Positions 12,961 to 25,113 of a DNA stretch of 64,000 nt are shown piece by piece. Origin of the DNA: Echinarachnius parma. Its lineage: Eukaryota; Echinodermata; Echinoidea; Clypeasteroida; Echinarachniidae. The stretch spans positions 266,001 through 330,000 of the forward strand of contig JBAMJV010003307.1 in NCBI GenBank assembly GCA_037951105.1, in the 5' to 3' direction. A model generated the notes under the pieces. That model did no database searches. It saw nothing but the letters and a program-made list of their open reading frames with translations, and had not been told where the DNA came from. The position numbers were made by a program, and so were the translations under genes. Numbering within the stretch: position 1 is the first letter of the stretch; every line of letters starts with the position of its first letter.

Positions 12961-13856
12961 ATGTATAATAGCGTTGTGCGGAGATCAACCTCTTCCGCCT
13001 GCTGCACTATCCAACACAAAAACGTTTTTTGTCGGCCGATTCCTCCCTCCAGGCTCCATTTACCAGCTTCTTCTTCTAGTATTTATTCCTCCGATGTGCG
13101 GAGATCAGCAGCGAACTGCAAGGCCTAGGACAAGTCAAAATTGGACAGTGTAGCATAGAAACAGCAATTAAATATAACGAAGATGCATATTATAAATTTT
13201 CAAAATATATTGCAAACATAGAGATATTAAACGAGAAATGTGGATAAACAAGTGAGGGGGAAAAGGATATTTAATGTCAAGGTCACTGGGTCACCTCCAT
13301 CAAAAGCCTGGAACACACAAGGTGGGAGACCCAAAGCGCGAACAAATGCAAAAAACAAATGCAAAAAACCTTTGTTTATGTGATCCACAATTCATATACT
13401 TTGATAATAATTACCGACTCTGTTGTTTTGAAGACCGCAAAATGTAGAGGGAAAAAATAATTATTGCCCGTCCGTTTTTCCTTACCAATGGTGTCCTAAA
13501 ACACAGCGTTCAACTGTTGAACGGTACAGTGTATGAATGGGCGGTATGCTTATCTCCAGCGTATTAGCATAATTGCCTGTAAATGGTCCAACTGATTGGA
13601 CCATTTACTTAAGTAGATGTGAGTGACAGTGTCAGTCAGTACTCTAGTGTAGATCCTAAATTAATTGACTGTTAAAAAAGTGATGATTGAAAATGAAACT
13701 TAACATGCTACAATGTCTAAAGGCCGCTATTCTATTCCATTTCCACTGGCACTGCACATATCACATCTCACCATTCTTGGTATATTTCAACTGTAGATTA
13801 TTCTTCATGGTTATGTGATGATGTAGAGATTTGATTCTTATTTGAATTAATTTAGT
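12961..13856. other. Non-coding stretch
   Basis: No exon or RNA gene is recognised. The only structure seen is a short direct repeat of GTGCGGAGATCA near 12977 and 13096. Confidence 0.4.
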
Positions 13857-13976
13857 TATGGCAACCCTCGAAATTGGCATAGCCCGATGGCCCTGGGCCA
13901 CCAAAAATTGCTGTCGGGCCAGTAAAAAGCGCATGTTTCAATGTTTGGTGGCCCGATCGGGCAAGCAAAAAAAAAA

Positions 13977-14011
<35 letters not shown>

Positions 14012-14690
14012 ACCCGGTAGTCATGTTTAGGACATGACAAGAGCTTGATTTTAAACGTAACATTCAGCAACTTATACCCTTTTCTCACATACAAAATATT
14101 GGTTAGTTAAAAAGTTGCAAGTTAATTGAGCAAGTAACACTGCTGCTAATGAAAATTCATACATTCTTGAGCAGCAGTACTCATTTTCGAACCAGTTGTT
14201 ATAAAAAAAAAAATTCATATTAAAAATCGTTGTTAGTTATTTCAGTTATTTCAGTTATTTTGCGTATTTTAACAATCTAATGAGCATCATGAATATATGC
14301 TGCTCATGAATATTCACTACATGGTGTCTAAACAAAATTACAGGGTGTCTAAAAAAAAATTAAAAAAAACATTTTTTTTCTTCAAATTTGTTATGAATCC
14401 CGTAAATTCAAAATCATGTTTGAAGTTTGAACAGTGTGTTGTGAGTTGTCTCACTTGTCTGCAATATTGTTTATGAAGAATCCAATGTTTGTTTGATTAA
14501 AAAGTATTGCCTTGCCCAGTACCCTGAAACTATGAATATGGTTAATTGTATACATTTTACTTTTGTTTTTCCTTATTTTTTCGGGCCAGTAGATTTTGGT
14601 TTCGGGCCACCAAATTTGGAAAAATACTAATTTTACTGGCCCGACCGGGCCACCAGCAAAAAAAGTTAATTTCGAGCATTGGTATTCAGA
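13857..14690. mobile_element. TIR element with GGGCCACCAAA-type ends
   Basis: The left end carries CCTCGAAATTGGC, CGGGCCAGTAAAA and GTGGCCCGATCGGGC. The right end carries the inverted equivalents: ACTGGCCCGACCGGGCCACC and GTTAATTTCGAGCATTGG. Each end is about 100-130 bases and also contains a small internal hairpin. The roughly 600-base interior is AT-rich with poly-T/poly-A and has no open frame, so this is a non-autonomous DNA element. Confidence 0.7.
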
Positions 14691-15114
14691 TATAATTGAC
14701 AAATGTACTACTACTTATAAACATAAACTTAAATATATAAACATAAAATTAAATTATACAGCTATAAAAACTCAAATAAAATTCTTCCAGAATGTGAAAA
14801 TTTTTGTTACAATTGGACTTTCTTGTAAACCCTGCCCAGTCAGTCAGGCTAATCTATAGATCTATTTAAATTTTCAAACATTTGATATCTATTCTAATCT
14901 TGTTGTAATAAGTAGTGAATATTTATGAAATCTTCTCTTAGTTCATTAACATCATGAAATTTGTATTTTTAGAGAGAACATATATTATTAAACAAAAAGT
15001 TGTTAATTTATGACAACAAGATTGTTACTTCTTTAAAACTCCTTACCGAATTCTATTGAATTTTATACTTTTGTTTCAGAAGTTCAACAGGCTGAACAGT
15101 ATTCCAGAGGCAAC

Positions 15115-18100
15115 ATGGATAATTTGACAAGAATGGCTTGGACCATAACATTTGTGAGGAAACTTAAACTCGGACAATTCCTCCATGTTAGAAATCTTTC
15201 AAGAACTGTAGCGCTTGAACCTTGTAAATCCTGTCAAACACATAGCAGTATAATGACATTTCACAGACTCCAACACAATACTGCCGGTACATGGCCATGG
15301 AAATGTAAACTAGCATTTGGCTGGAGATCGGCTGGTGTGCAGAATGTACGATCTTTGACCACTACAAATGTAGGTCTATGCCAAAAGGGGAAAACTAGCG
15401 AACCCGACTCAGAATACACTTACATAGAAAAGGAGCTCGCTGCAGAGAACAAGCTCACCAAGAAGCAAAAACGAGCATCGGCGGACCTCCGGAACTCTAT
15501 GGTGAACGTGGGCCGGCTGGTGCCCAACAAGATCCTGGAACTGCTCGATGAGGACGGGACGTCGTTGGGAACAGTGAATCGGGACCAGGCTGTGGCCCTG
15601 AGCCAGGAGAAGAAGCTGAAGCTGGTCCTGTTGAAGCCTCAGTCCAAGCCCTGGCCCCTCTACAAGTTGATGACGGGCCAAGAGCTTCACCAGGAGCAGC
15701 TCAAACGCAACGAGAAGATGAAGAAGCAGACTGCCCAGACTCAGGTTTGTTCATCCCACTTTTTTACCCAGCACACCCCTCCCCCCTTCCCCCCCCCCCC
15801 CCCCCTCCAAAAAACAAAACAACAACAACACACACATGCAAGCAAACAAATGTCTCTGTTCCAAGTAAACACTTTCCTTTCCAAATGTATCGAATGATAA
15901 TCATTTGGTATTCAAATACATTTTGTATTATGACTTGTGTTTATGTAGCGGAACGGGGCTAGTCGGTCAAAACAAGTGGCAGCTGTGGTCGTTGGATTGA
16001 TAGTTTAGGAATAACTTGAATTCTTGAGATGTTCTTTCATTGTTTATAATTACCCTCCCCCCGCTCGGGCGACGTTGGAATGTTGTGGGCGGGTACGTGT
16101 TGATGCGAGTATGTTTTGATTGGATGGATGATTGAATGAGAGTGTGTGGGCGCGCACGTGGTTAGATTGGGGCGTGGTCAGGTTAGATTGGTTGCCCAGG
16201 TCAGCGCTCAATAGATAATTGCGTACCTCTGATTCTGGCGTCCGGGGGAGGAAGGCTGGGGTATCCAGTTCCTTGCTAGTGCCGCCGGAATCGGAGAGTT
16301 ACCAATTATCGGTGTCATTAATTACTCAGAGTAATGGTTGTGGGATTGTTTAAATTTTGGATTATATAAAATGGGTTATTTTTGAGTTTTTCGGATGCCA
16401 TTCATGGCATTGTGCATTGTGCTCGAAGTAGGGTATGCCGTTTAATTGGGAGTATGTATTTATAATGTGTAGTGTTTTTATGATTGGTACAGAGTAGATG
16501 CATAATGTTTAGCATTTCTCTTTGTTTTTCTATAGGCTGGGCAGGCTTTTCCTTTTATAATCATTCTTTTGGGGCACAGTTTCGTAAGAAGGGTGGCCGG
16601 GGGGACTGGGGCCATGACGGTCACAGTGGGGGAGACAGCCACACTCATTATAGGCTTTTGTTACACCCATTTCTGGGGTTGATTGTTAAGGTCACACTCA
16701 TAAATTATAGGCTGTTGCCACACCCATTGTTCTGGGGTTGATTGTTAAGGTCACACTCATAAATTATAGGCTGTTGCCACACCCATTGTTTTGGGGTTGA
16801 TTATTAAGATTATACTTACAAACTATAGGCTTTTGCCACACCCATTTTTGGGGATTGTTTATTAGTGCAACACTTGTTTTAAATGACTAAGTCAGGTCAT
16901 TGGGGTTTTACAACCTTGGAAGAGTTATAGGCTTTTTGCCATACCCCCTTTGGGGTGGATTGTGTTGATTATTAGAGTATGATTATAAATAGTTTCTGTG
17001 TACATATATATATATCATTCAGTACTGTTATAAACAGTTTTCGGGTACATAGGCGTACATTATATTAGTATGCATATATGTATACTTTTTCTTATTGTTG
17101 GTTAGCGGTACTAAATTTTATGCCATCACGCTGGGTGCGTGTGTAACATTTATTTTGGTGGTAGAGTGTAAATAGAAATAAAAATACAATTTGGAAGTTT
17201 AAAAAGGCCAGTGAATGGTTATTGGGTCACTGGTTTATAAAGAAAAAGGGGGATGACATTGGTTTTTGGGATTGTGATAAGTTAAGGTGGGACATAAAAA
17301 AGTTAAATGGAAGAAATATTAATTAGTGCTCGGCAATGCCGCACATGATGGGTTAAAATAATAAATTATATGACCACCTTTCGGGTAATGTTACGCATCC
17401 GCATCAGCGCTGTGGCATTCATGATGAGTCATTTTATTGATGTTTTTTGTACGGGATGGATGACATCCGTCAGAGTATTGCTTTTTTATATAATGTGAGT
17501 TAAATACATAAGTACTGTATTCATGTTCTTCTATAGGCTGGGCGAGGAAAAACCCGATCTTATGGAAAAGATCTATTTAGTAGGGGAGAGTTGTAGCGGA
17601 ACGGGGCTAGTCGGTCAAAACAAGTGGCAGCTGTGGTCGTTGGATTGATAGTTTAGGAATAACTTGAATTCTTGAGATGTTCTTTCATTGTTTATAATTA
17701 CCCTCCCCCCGCTCGGGCGACGTTGGAATGTTGTGGGCGGGTACGTGTTGATGCGAGTATGTTTTGATTGGATGGATGATTGAATGAGAGTGTGTGGGCG
17801 CGCATGTGGTTAGATTGGGGCGTGGGAGTGTATGTTGGGTGTGTGTGTGTGCATGTTATATCGTGGGAGTGAATGCTGATTGAGCTGTTTCGCACCACAG
17901 CGAAGGAGGGTACTTTCATACAAGAAAGAACATAGTTCTTAAGAATTTAGTGAGGTTTATTGTAATTTGGGGGGCGCAGTAATATTCTCGTTGCTGGGGC
18001 AAGTGAGTGGGTTTAACCGTTTTCGGCTTAAAAGGGCCGGGGGAATTGGAAGTTGTTAGTTCTTTTCGATCCGTTCGGTACCGCTGCCACAATGTCGACC

Positions 18101-21100
18101 GACTAACTCAAGATTTAAAAAGGCTCTGCCCAGCCTGTAGAAGAGCTGATATAATATGTTTTTATATTATTCGCCTGATTCCCTGCCACTGTATGGCTAG
18201 GGCGAGTAATTATCATTTCGTGAATAAACCAATATGAACTTCTAAATCTAATTTTACGCCGTGTCTACTCGTGTTTGTTGTTCCTCGTTGTTCTCGTACT
18301 TCTTATTTTTCGTTGGCGCGAGAGCGGGGGGTGAACAGAAGAACTGTGGCCCCCTGGGCCCCGGCGGCACGTCGACCGCTGTCCCCCCCGCCCTTTCCGC
18401 GTCAGATGGAGGCCTGAGAGGGGATTAAATCGACGTCGAACTTTAACTCGATCTTCCGTTTACGATTTTGGCTTTAATTATATATAAAATAAACTCTCAC
18501 GGGACAGTATTCATAGGTGGCGAGCCACGCTATCGTTTTAACCGCACGCGTACTGCCTGCCTCTGACTTACGTGTGTGGTATCGGCGCTGGCATGGGCGA
18601 AGTGTACGCCGGAAATTTCTTCGAGAACAATTCTGATTTAATTTATACGGCGACGGAGTGGCAGGCCACCATTCCGGGAGATTCTTCGATGCACGCGCCG
18701 ACGGTGTAGGAGCGCGGGTCTCACCTACCAGGGGATCGTCTAGCCGGGACGAAGGCGAGACTGAAACCTCCGGACGACTGGCCGGCGGAGTATTTATTTA
18801 CGAAGGTGGGCTGGGCACGGGCTGTGCCACAGTGCTTGGACCACGGTGCAAGGTGCTTAGTGGGATCGACGTGACGGTGGACGCGCCGACAGGAAGCCGG
18901 AGGCCGCTCTTACCACGGGTACCCCTTGGGGAAAAGGGGGTAAATCGTCCTCTACCTCGGCAGAAGCAGAGCTTCGCAGTGGGACATCGCAGCAGGACAT
19001 CGCAGCGACATCGCAGCAGGACATCGCAGCAGGACATCGCAGCGACATCGCAGCCGGAGCCACAACGAAGCTTTTCCGCCGGGTTCGAGGGGGATCGGAT
19101 GGACCAAGGAGCCGCCACCTAGGACGTCACGGCGGGTGGTGAGAACTTTAAAAAATGAACAAAAAATATAAAAGATCCTTTTCTTCGGCTTAACCGAAAA
19201 AAAAAGAAAAAAGGAGACATTCACGTTTTGTGGATCGACTTTTGATATAACTTTTACATAATATATGAACTGGATTCTGAAACCACGCGTTCGGTTAGCC
19301 GAACGGGTGAAATGAACTGGAGTTTAATATAACCTGTATTTTCAGTGTTATTTGGTGTGGTTGTGAATGAATGTATGCCATACTTTATTTGTATACATGT
19401 TTTCATTAGTGCTAATCATTGTTAACTATTCTTCTTCTTAGACAGTAGGGTATTATAGTTCTGCATAGGGCATCTGTTCTATTTTTTGCTTCAAGAAATT
19501 GGGAAATTGAGGCAAACTTAAAATTAATTTCGGATATTTTATAGTTAGCAGCCGTATAAAGGGTATGGTAGGTTAATAGATAATGTATAGGAAGACAGAA
19601 AAGGGTATGATATGTTGGGGGTGCAAAGAAGAGGGTCATAAACGTATTGACTGCCACCGTGATTCGATATGTGGGTGTTGTAAAGGAAAGGGACATACAC
19701 GTGCTGCTTGCCCCTATCGCAAGGTTTATAATGAGCAGCCGCCAAAGAATAGTCAGCGGCAAAAGGGTAGTCCAGGAGGGGGGCCGATGGTATGTTGGAA
19801 TTGCAGGGAATTAGGGCATTATCGGGCTAATTGCCCCTACTTTCAAGGTCGGCTGCTAGCAGGGTCATATCAGGGTCGGGAAAAATGGATGCCTCCCCCG
19901 CCCGGCCAGGTGAGGGAGGAAAATGGTGGTGCGGCACGGGCTACCATGCAAGATAATTTGGAAAAGATTAATATATAAAAGCCCAAAAGTGCAGATAAAT
20001 TTGTTGGGTACAAGGGATAGGTTTTAGGATTAGAGATTTGCTTGATTTAAGTAGGGGAGGATGGGCAGTGTGTTATTAATTTTTTAGGGAGTGGGAATAT
20101 TTAAGATTGGGAATTAGAGGTTGTTTAAGATGGTATAAAGGGCTATGTATTAGGTAGTTTTTGATTGGGAGTTTGTAATGTTTTATTTTTATATATGAAA
20201 ATAGAAAAGTGGACAAGGATGGTGATGAATTTAAATGTGCTTCATTCAGGGGGAGTGGACACGCATATAGTAGGGGAGGTCCGGAGAAATAGGGCGGACC
20301 CGGGGATAGGATTGTAAATGCGCTTCAATATTTTGGTGGTACTGGGCGTGTGCACTGGAAGTTAGTGCATGGTAATGGGGAATTAGGGTAACAATTTAAA
20401 AGGTGTCTGTTTTTTTTTGTGTTGACGATGGTAGATGGTTTCGTTTTTGGTTGACTTAGGAAAATATTTTAAAAGGTGTCTGTTTTCGGCACCGATGATG
20501 GTGGATGGTTCGATAATTTGGTGTCTCTCTGGTTCCGACGTCCAGGGGGAGGAAGGCTGGGAGATCCAGTTCTTTGGTGCCGTCGGAATCAGTGAGCGGC
20601 CAAATTATTAGTACCTTGATATAATAATATATAATATACGCTTCTGGTTAAGGAACGTGTGGTTGGGGAATGTGTAAATTACGTATGCTCACGCTTGGTA
20701 GTCTGGGGATTGAATTGATAGCGTAAGTAAATAAAGAGTAGTAGTATAATATAGCTTATAACGAGGGGTCAGAATGCTAACCCGTATCGGTTGCCCAGGT
20801 CAGCGCTCAATAGATAATTGCGTACCTCTGATTCTGGCGTCCGGGGGAGGAAGGCTGGGGTATCCAGTTCCTTGCTAGTGCCGCCGGAATCGGAGAGTTA
20901 CCAATTATCGGTGTCATTAATTACTCAGAGTAATGGTTGTGGGATTGTTTAAATTTTGGATTATATAAAATGGGTTATTTTTGAGTTTTTCGGATGCCAT
21001 TCATGGCATTGTGCATTGTGCTCGAAGTAGGGTATGCCGTTTAATTGGGAGTATGTATTTATAATGTGTAGTATTTTTATGATTGGTACAGAGTAGATGC

Positions 21101-24100
21101 ATAATGTTTAGCATTTCTCTTTGTTTTTCTATAGGCTGGGCAGGCTTTTCCTTTTATAATCATTCTTTTGGGGCACAGTTTCGTAAGAAGGGTGGCCGGG
21201 GGGACTGGGGCCATGACGGTCACAGTGGGGGAGACAGCCACACTCATTATAGGCTTTTGTTACACCCATTTCTGGGGTTGATTGTTAAGGTCACACTCAT
21301 AAATTATAGGCTGTTGCCACACCCATTGTTCTGGGGTTGATTGTTAAGGTCACACTCATAAATTATAGGCTGTTGCCACACCCATTGTTTTGGGGTTGAT
21401 TATTAAGATTATACTTACAAACTATAGGCTTTTGCCACACCCATTTTTGGGGATTGTTTATTAGTGCAACACTTGTTTTAAATGACTAAGTCAGGTCATT
21501 GGGGTTTTACAACCTTGGAAGAGTTATAGGCTTTTTGCCATACCCCTTTTGGGGTGGATTGTGTTGATTATTAGAGTATGATTATAAATAGTTTCTGTGT
21601 ACATATATATATATCATTCAGTACTGTTATAAACAGTTTTCGTGTACATAGGCGTACATTATATTAGTATGCATATATGTATACTTTTTCTTATTGTTGG
21701 TTAGCGGTACTAAATTTTATGCCATCACGCTGGGTGCGTGTGTAACATTTATTTTGGTGGTAGAGTGTAAATAGAAATAAAAATACAATTTGGAAGTTTA
21801 AAAAGGCCAGTGAATGGTTATTGGGTCACTGGTTTATAAAGAAAAAGGGGGATGACATTGGTTTTTGGGATTGTGATAAGTTAAGGTGGGACATAAAAAA
21901 GTTAAATGGAAGAAATATTAATTAGTGCTCGGCAATGCCGCACATGATGGGTTAAAATAATAAATTATATGACCACCTTTCGGGTAATGTTACGCATCCG
22001 CATCAGCGCTGTGGCATTCATGATGAGTCATTTTATTGATGTTTTTTGTACGGGATGGATGACATCCGTCAGAGTATTGCTTTTTTATATAATGTGAGTT
22101 AAATACATAAGTACTGTATTCATGTTCTTCTATAGGCTGGGCGAGGAAAAACCCGATCTTATGGAAAAGATCTATTTAGTAGGGGAGAGTTGTAGCGGAA
22201 CGGGGCTAGTGGGTCAAAACAAGTGGCAGCTGTGGTCGTTGGATTGATAGTTTAGGAATAACTTGAATTCTTGAGATGTTCTTTCATTGTTTATAATTAC
22301 CCTCCCCCCGCTCGGGCGACGTTGGAATGTTGTGGGCGGGTACGTGTTGATGCGAGTATGTTTTGATTGGATGGATGATTGAATGAGAGTGTGTGGGCGC
22401 GCATGTGGTTAGATTGGGGCGTGGGAGTGTATGTTGGGTGTGTGTGTGTGCATGTTATATCGTGGGAGTGAATGCTGATTGAGCTGTTTCGCACCACAGC
22501 GAAGGAGGGTACTTTCATACAAGAAAGAACATAGTTCTTAAGAATTTAGTGAGGTTTATTGTAATTTGGGGGGCGCAGTAATATTCTCGTTGCTGGGGCA
22601 AGTGAGTGGGTTTAACCGTTTTCGGCTTAAAAGGGCCGGGGGAATTGGAAGTTGTTAGTTCTTTTCGATCCGTTCGGTACCGCTGCCACAATGTCGACCG
22701 ACTAACTCAAGATTTAAAAAGGCTCTGCCCAGCCTGTAGAAGAGCTGATATAATATGTTTTTATATTATTCGCCTGATTCCCTGCCACTGTATGGCTAGG
22801 GCGAGTAATTATCATTTCGTGAATAAACCAATATGAACTTCTAAATCTAATTTTACGCCGTGTCTACTCGTGTTTGTTGTTCCTCGTTGTTCTCGTACTT
22901 CTTATTTTTCGTTGGCGCGAGAGCGGGGGGTGAACCGAAGAACTGTGGCCCCCTGGGCCCCGGCGGCACGTCGACCGCTGTCCCCCCCGCCCTTTCCGCG
23001 TCATTTAAGCGCAACTTCTCGTATTACAGTGGAACCTCTTTAAAATTAGGTCTAACTCTAAGGTACCAAGAACAGGTATCTTGTTATATCAGCTTTTTAA
23101 AAAAATAATGTAATAAATAAATTGTAGCAGTAAATTGATTATAAAAGGGTTTTGTTATATCACACTCTGTATAATGCTGTTCCACTTTATTGCTTTGTGG
23201 AAGTATGATCAGATATTTTACAGTTACAATTAAATACACATTTTTGTTTTAATGTACCCCTCCCTGTTCTCATCAGGTAAAAGAAGTCAAGACTTCTTGG
23301 AATATTGGCGACCATGATCTTGATGTCCGGAGACGACAGTTGGACAACTGGTTCTCGGATGACCACAGCCACGTCCACGTCCGTGTGACGGTAAAGGGAG
23401 GCAAGGCTCTCGCTGGGAATATGAGTATTGATGGTGATGATGAGATGTCCAAGGAGAAACAGGTAGCAAAGTATTTTCATAGCTCGTAATGTCAGTATTA
23501 AAGAGTTTCAAGAGAAGGAATACAGGGTGTACTTCGCCAAGCATTAGGTAAAATTGGTTAGCTCTTGTAGCACTACCTGACCAAAAGAATGTACAGAGGA
23601 ACCTGTTACAAAGAGATCTGATAAAACAAAAACATTTCATTAAGGTAATTTTGCTGGTCTTAGCTTAATAGTTGTTTATTTCTACACTGGTATAACAGTA
23701 TAACAAGGTAATTTTCGCCCTAACCCTAATCCTAACCCAGGCCCTATTTCATGATAAGTTTCTTCACACTTTCTCTAAATCCAGATGCCAAAACTGTCTA
23801 TGCTCCCATTTATAGCTTTGATATCTCTGGCAAATAGCCATGATAATGGACATTAGTGAATATGGCGCAGACAGAGCCTATCTCTATTCTGTACTAAGTA
23901 ATATCATTTCAGAAATTAATCTGGCACCATTTCTTTGCAGGGCCGACATTGGTGCAAATGAATCTCAAACCCATGACCTTCCACACCACATTTTGATGCA
24001 TTTTTGCTCTGATACGTCACCTCTCTATTATAAATCTGTATCGTAGACATACATTGGAACCTCTTTATAACAAGCTCTGTTATAACGAGATACCTGATAT

Positions 24101-24619
24101 AGGGCGGTCATTTCACATGTCCAGGTTCTATCATCTATGTGCTTTATACAATTATATCTGATATGATGAGTTAATTTTAATGGGGCCAAAGTGCTTGTTA
24201 TAATGAGGTTTCACTGTACGCTGTGACATCAACAAATCCTGATTTAAATATCTACCTTTTCAGAAGATATCAGAAATGTTTTTGACGTTGCAAGCAGCCT
24301 CTTTTCCACCTAAAAGAACTGCCCCAAAAACTAGAATTAGTGTGCCTTTCAAATGGTTTGTAAAAAAGGGACATATATATGTGTCAGTTATTACCACTTT
24401 AATATATTTAATATCCAACAGGAAGAAATAATGCAGCAGCTGATGAAGGTCATCAATCGGCTAATGACTGGGATGGAAGACCGTATCACGCTCAACGGTC
24501 CTCCGCAATTGGCCGGAAAGAACTTGACCACTCTGAAAGCCACCTTACGAGCCATGTCGGCCAAGGAGAAGACTGCATACAAGAAGAATGCTGCAGAGAA
24601 GCCAACAGATACAAAGTGA
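15115..24619 (+). CDS. MTIF3: Mitochondrial translation initiation factor IF-3
   Basis: Coding exons 15115-15744, 23277-23462 and 24422-24619, all joined in phase 0, give 337 aa. Mitochondrial IF-3 binds the small mitoribosomal subunit, keeps the subunits apart and helps place initiator tRNA and mRNA. Residues 1-40 are basic with few acidic residues (MAWTITFVRKLKLGQFLHVR), fitting a matrix-targeting peptide. IF3-N is about residues 131-205 (VGRLVPNKILELLDEDG, then KLKLVLLKPQSKPWPLYKLM). IF3-C is about 211-320 (VKEVKTSWNIGDHDLDVR, then VHVRVTVKGGKALAG). The C-terminus ends in KKNAAEKPTDTK. A likely 5' UTR acceptor (TTTGTTTCAG) ends at 15079. The donor after exon 1 is CAG|GTTTGT, a weaker site. 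Intron 1 (7.5 kb) is nearly all LTR-element sequence. An AATAAA lies 22 bases past the stop. The next gene, GTF3A, converges from the other strand. Confidence 0.95.
15944..17591 (+). mobile_element. Leading incomplete unit of the LTR complex
   Basis: Starts with the same TGTAGCGGAACGGGG sequence as the full LTRs, then carries the 3' part of the internal region up to the purine tract before the LTR at 17592. Its presence makes the complex an LTR-internal-LTR-internal-LTR array, as produced by recombination between LTRs, with this unit incomplete. Confidence 0.85.
16636..16862 (+). repeat. Tandem ~70-base repeat in the LTR element (copy 1)
   Basis: Three to four units containing TATAGGCTGTTGCCACACCC and GGGGTTGATTGTTAAGGTCA. 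The same array recurs at 21235-21461 as part of the 4,599-base duplication. Confidence 0.9.
17592..18404 (+). repeat. LTR (middle copy), 813 bases
   Basis: Begins TGTAGCGGAACGGGG and ends GTCA. An AATAAA-type signal (GTGAATAAACC) sits near 18220. It differs from the copy 4,599 bases downstream at only about two positions by eye. A (GT)n run occurs near 17836-17852. Confidence 0.9.
18980..19056 (+). repeat. Short tandem repeat (GACATCGCAGCA) in the LTR element leader
   Basis: Six or so units of GACATCGCAG with spacers CAG or none, between the middle LTR and the zinc-knuckle frame. Long open frames on both strands here follow from the repeat and I do not call them genes. Confidence 0.85.
19583..19978 (+). 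CDS. Nucleocapsid-like (gag) fragment with three CCHC zinc knuckles, in the LTR element
   Basis: The frame holds three CX2CX4HX4C knuckles: CWGCKEEGHKRIDC, CGCCKGKGHTRAAC and CWNCRELGHYRANC. They are followed by a basic, Gly/Pro-rich tail. Such knuckles bind RNA in retroelement Gag proteins. No capsid, protease, reverse transcriptase or integrase motif was recognised elsewhere in the internal region. I treat it as part of a fossil, non-autonomous element rather than a host gene. Confidence 0.75.
   Translation: MYRKTEKGMICWGCKEEGHKRIDCHRDSICGCCKGKGHTRAACPYRKVYNEQPPKNSQRQKGSPGGGPMVCWNCRELGHYRANCPYFQGRLLAGSYQGREKWMPPPPGQVREENGGAARATMQDNLEKINI
21235..21461 (+). repeat. Tandem ~70-base repeat in the LTR element (copy 2)
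   Basis: Same array as 16636-16862, offset by 4,599 bases. The stretch just upstream (20530-20595 and 20838-20905) also holds two diverged direct repeats sharing GGGGGAGGAAGGCTGGG. Confidence 0.9.
22191..23003 (+). repeat. LTR (right copy), 813 bases
   Basis: Nearly identical to 17592-18404 and directly followed by the TTTA target duplication. A purine-rich tract (AGGGGAGAG) stands just before it. Confidence 0.9.
23027..23183. mobile_element. Pogo-like MITE, degenerate
   Basis: The left end CAGTGGAACCTCTTT is preceded by TA. The right end ...ATGCTGTTCCACTTTA is a rough inverted copy. It lies between the LTR complex and MTIF3 exon 2. Confidence 0.55.
24052..24216. mobile_element. Pogo/Tigger-like MITE with TA target duplication
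   Basis: The ends CATTGGAACCTCTTTATAAC and, inverted, CAGTGAAACCTCATTATAAC form ~25-base TIRs. TA flanks both sides (24050-24051 and 24217-24218). The element is 165 bases and non-coding, in MTIF3 intron 2. The GGAACCTCxxTATAA end is typical of pogo-group MITEs. Confidence 0.85.
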
Positions 24620-24641
24620 CACTTATGAAGTGACACTTTTA

Positions 24642-24647
24642 AATAAA
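24642..24647 (+). terminator. Candidate polyadenylation signal of MTIF3
   Basis: AATAAA, 22 bases after the MTIF3 stop codon. Its closeness to the stop implies a very short 3' UTR if it is used; other signals further down could be used instead. Confidence 0.4.
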
Positions 24648-24660
24648 AATACTATTTTGT

Positions 24661-25113
24661 TATATGTTGAAGCCACCAGACAAGTGATATTGCCTTTGTT
24701 CAAGACAAGAAACTGCTGAGGAATATAATGCAAGATTGTTAAAGCAAGGGACAAGATAATCCTTTGCTCTTCACGCCAATATTTGTTTGGATAGTTGAAG
24801 CCACCATAGATTTGCATGTATGAAAGCTACTATTTGAAGACTAATTACAGAAAAAGACGGCAGCTTTACAACTTGTAAAACTTCCTCACTTTGTATTGAC
24901 ATTGGTTTGGACAGCTGTAATCAATCGCCATGTAAGCTTTATCACCATAAGTTGATATGGTGGACAAGAAATTTGTCTTTGGTTAAATTCTATGCTAACA
25001 TTTGTTTGGACATAGTTGAAGCCACCATAGATTTGGTCAGTGAAGATTACCATATGTCGGGCAAGGAGAAAATTCTTGTAAATGAAAAGAATGCAAAGAA
25101 ACCAGAAGAACCT
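24661..25113 (+). repeat. Degenerate tandem units after MTIF3
   Basis: GTTGAAGCCACCA recurs at about 24667, 24794 and 25016, twice inside GTTTGGATAGTTGAAGCC-like context. These look like three worn units of roughly 130-220 bases duplicated from the MTIF3 3' end. Confidence 0.6.

Larger units (their letters stand above)
15944..23003 (+). mobile_element. Young tandem LTR-retroelement complex in MTIF3 intron 1 (three LTR copies)
   Basis: Two full-length LTR copies (17592-18404 and 22191-23003, 813 bases each, TG...TCA) flank an internal region of about 3.8 kb. A leading incomplete unit, 15944-17591, begins with LTR sequence and continues with the same 3' internal sequence found at about 20794-22190. 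The repeats are exactly 4,599 bases apart, and I counted only about five differences over 2.2 kb, so the copy is recent. TTTA occurs at 15940-15943 and again at 23004-23007, a 4-base target duplication around the whole complex. A purine tract, AGGGGAGAG, precedes each downstream LTR. TGG starts two bases after the first full LTR, where a primer-binding site would lie. The only coding hint is a nucleocapsid-like frame with no pol, so the element is probably non-autonomous and broken. The family is not certain; a Ty3/Gypsy-like relative is a guess from the 4-base duplication. Confidence 0.9.

Noticed and set aside
18658-19224. Overlapping frames on both strands in the LTR element leader
   Set aside because: They follow from the GACATCGCAG repeat and higher GC; no recognised domain or family match.
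23717-23739. CCCTAACCCTAATCCTAACCC, a telomere-like stretch
   Set aside because: Only about three imperfect units; too short to call an interstitial telomere.
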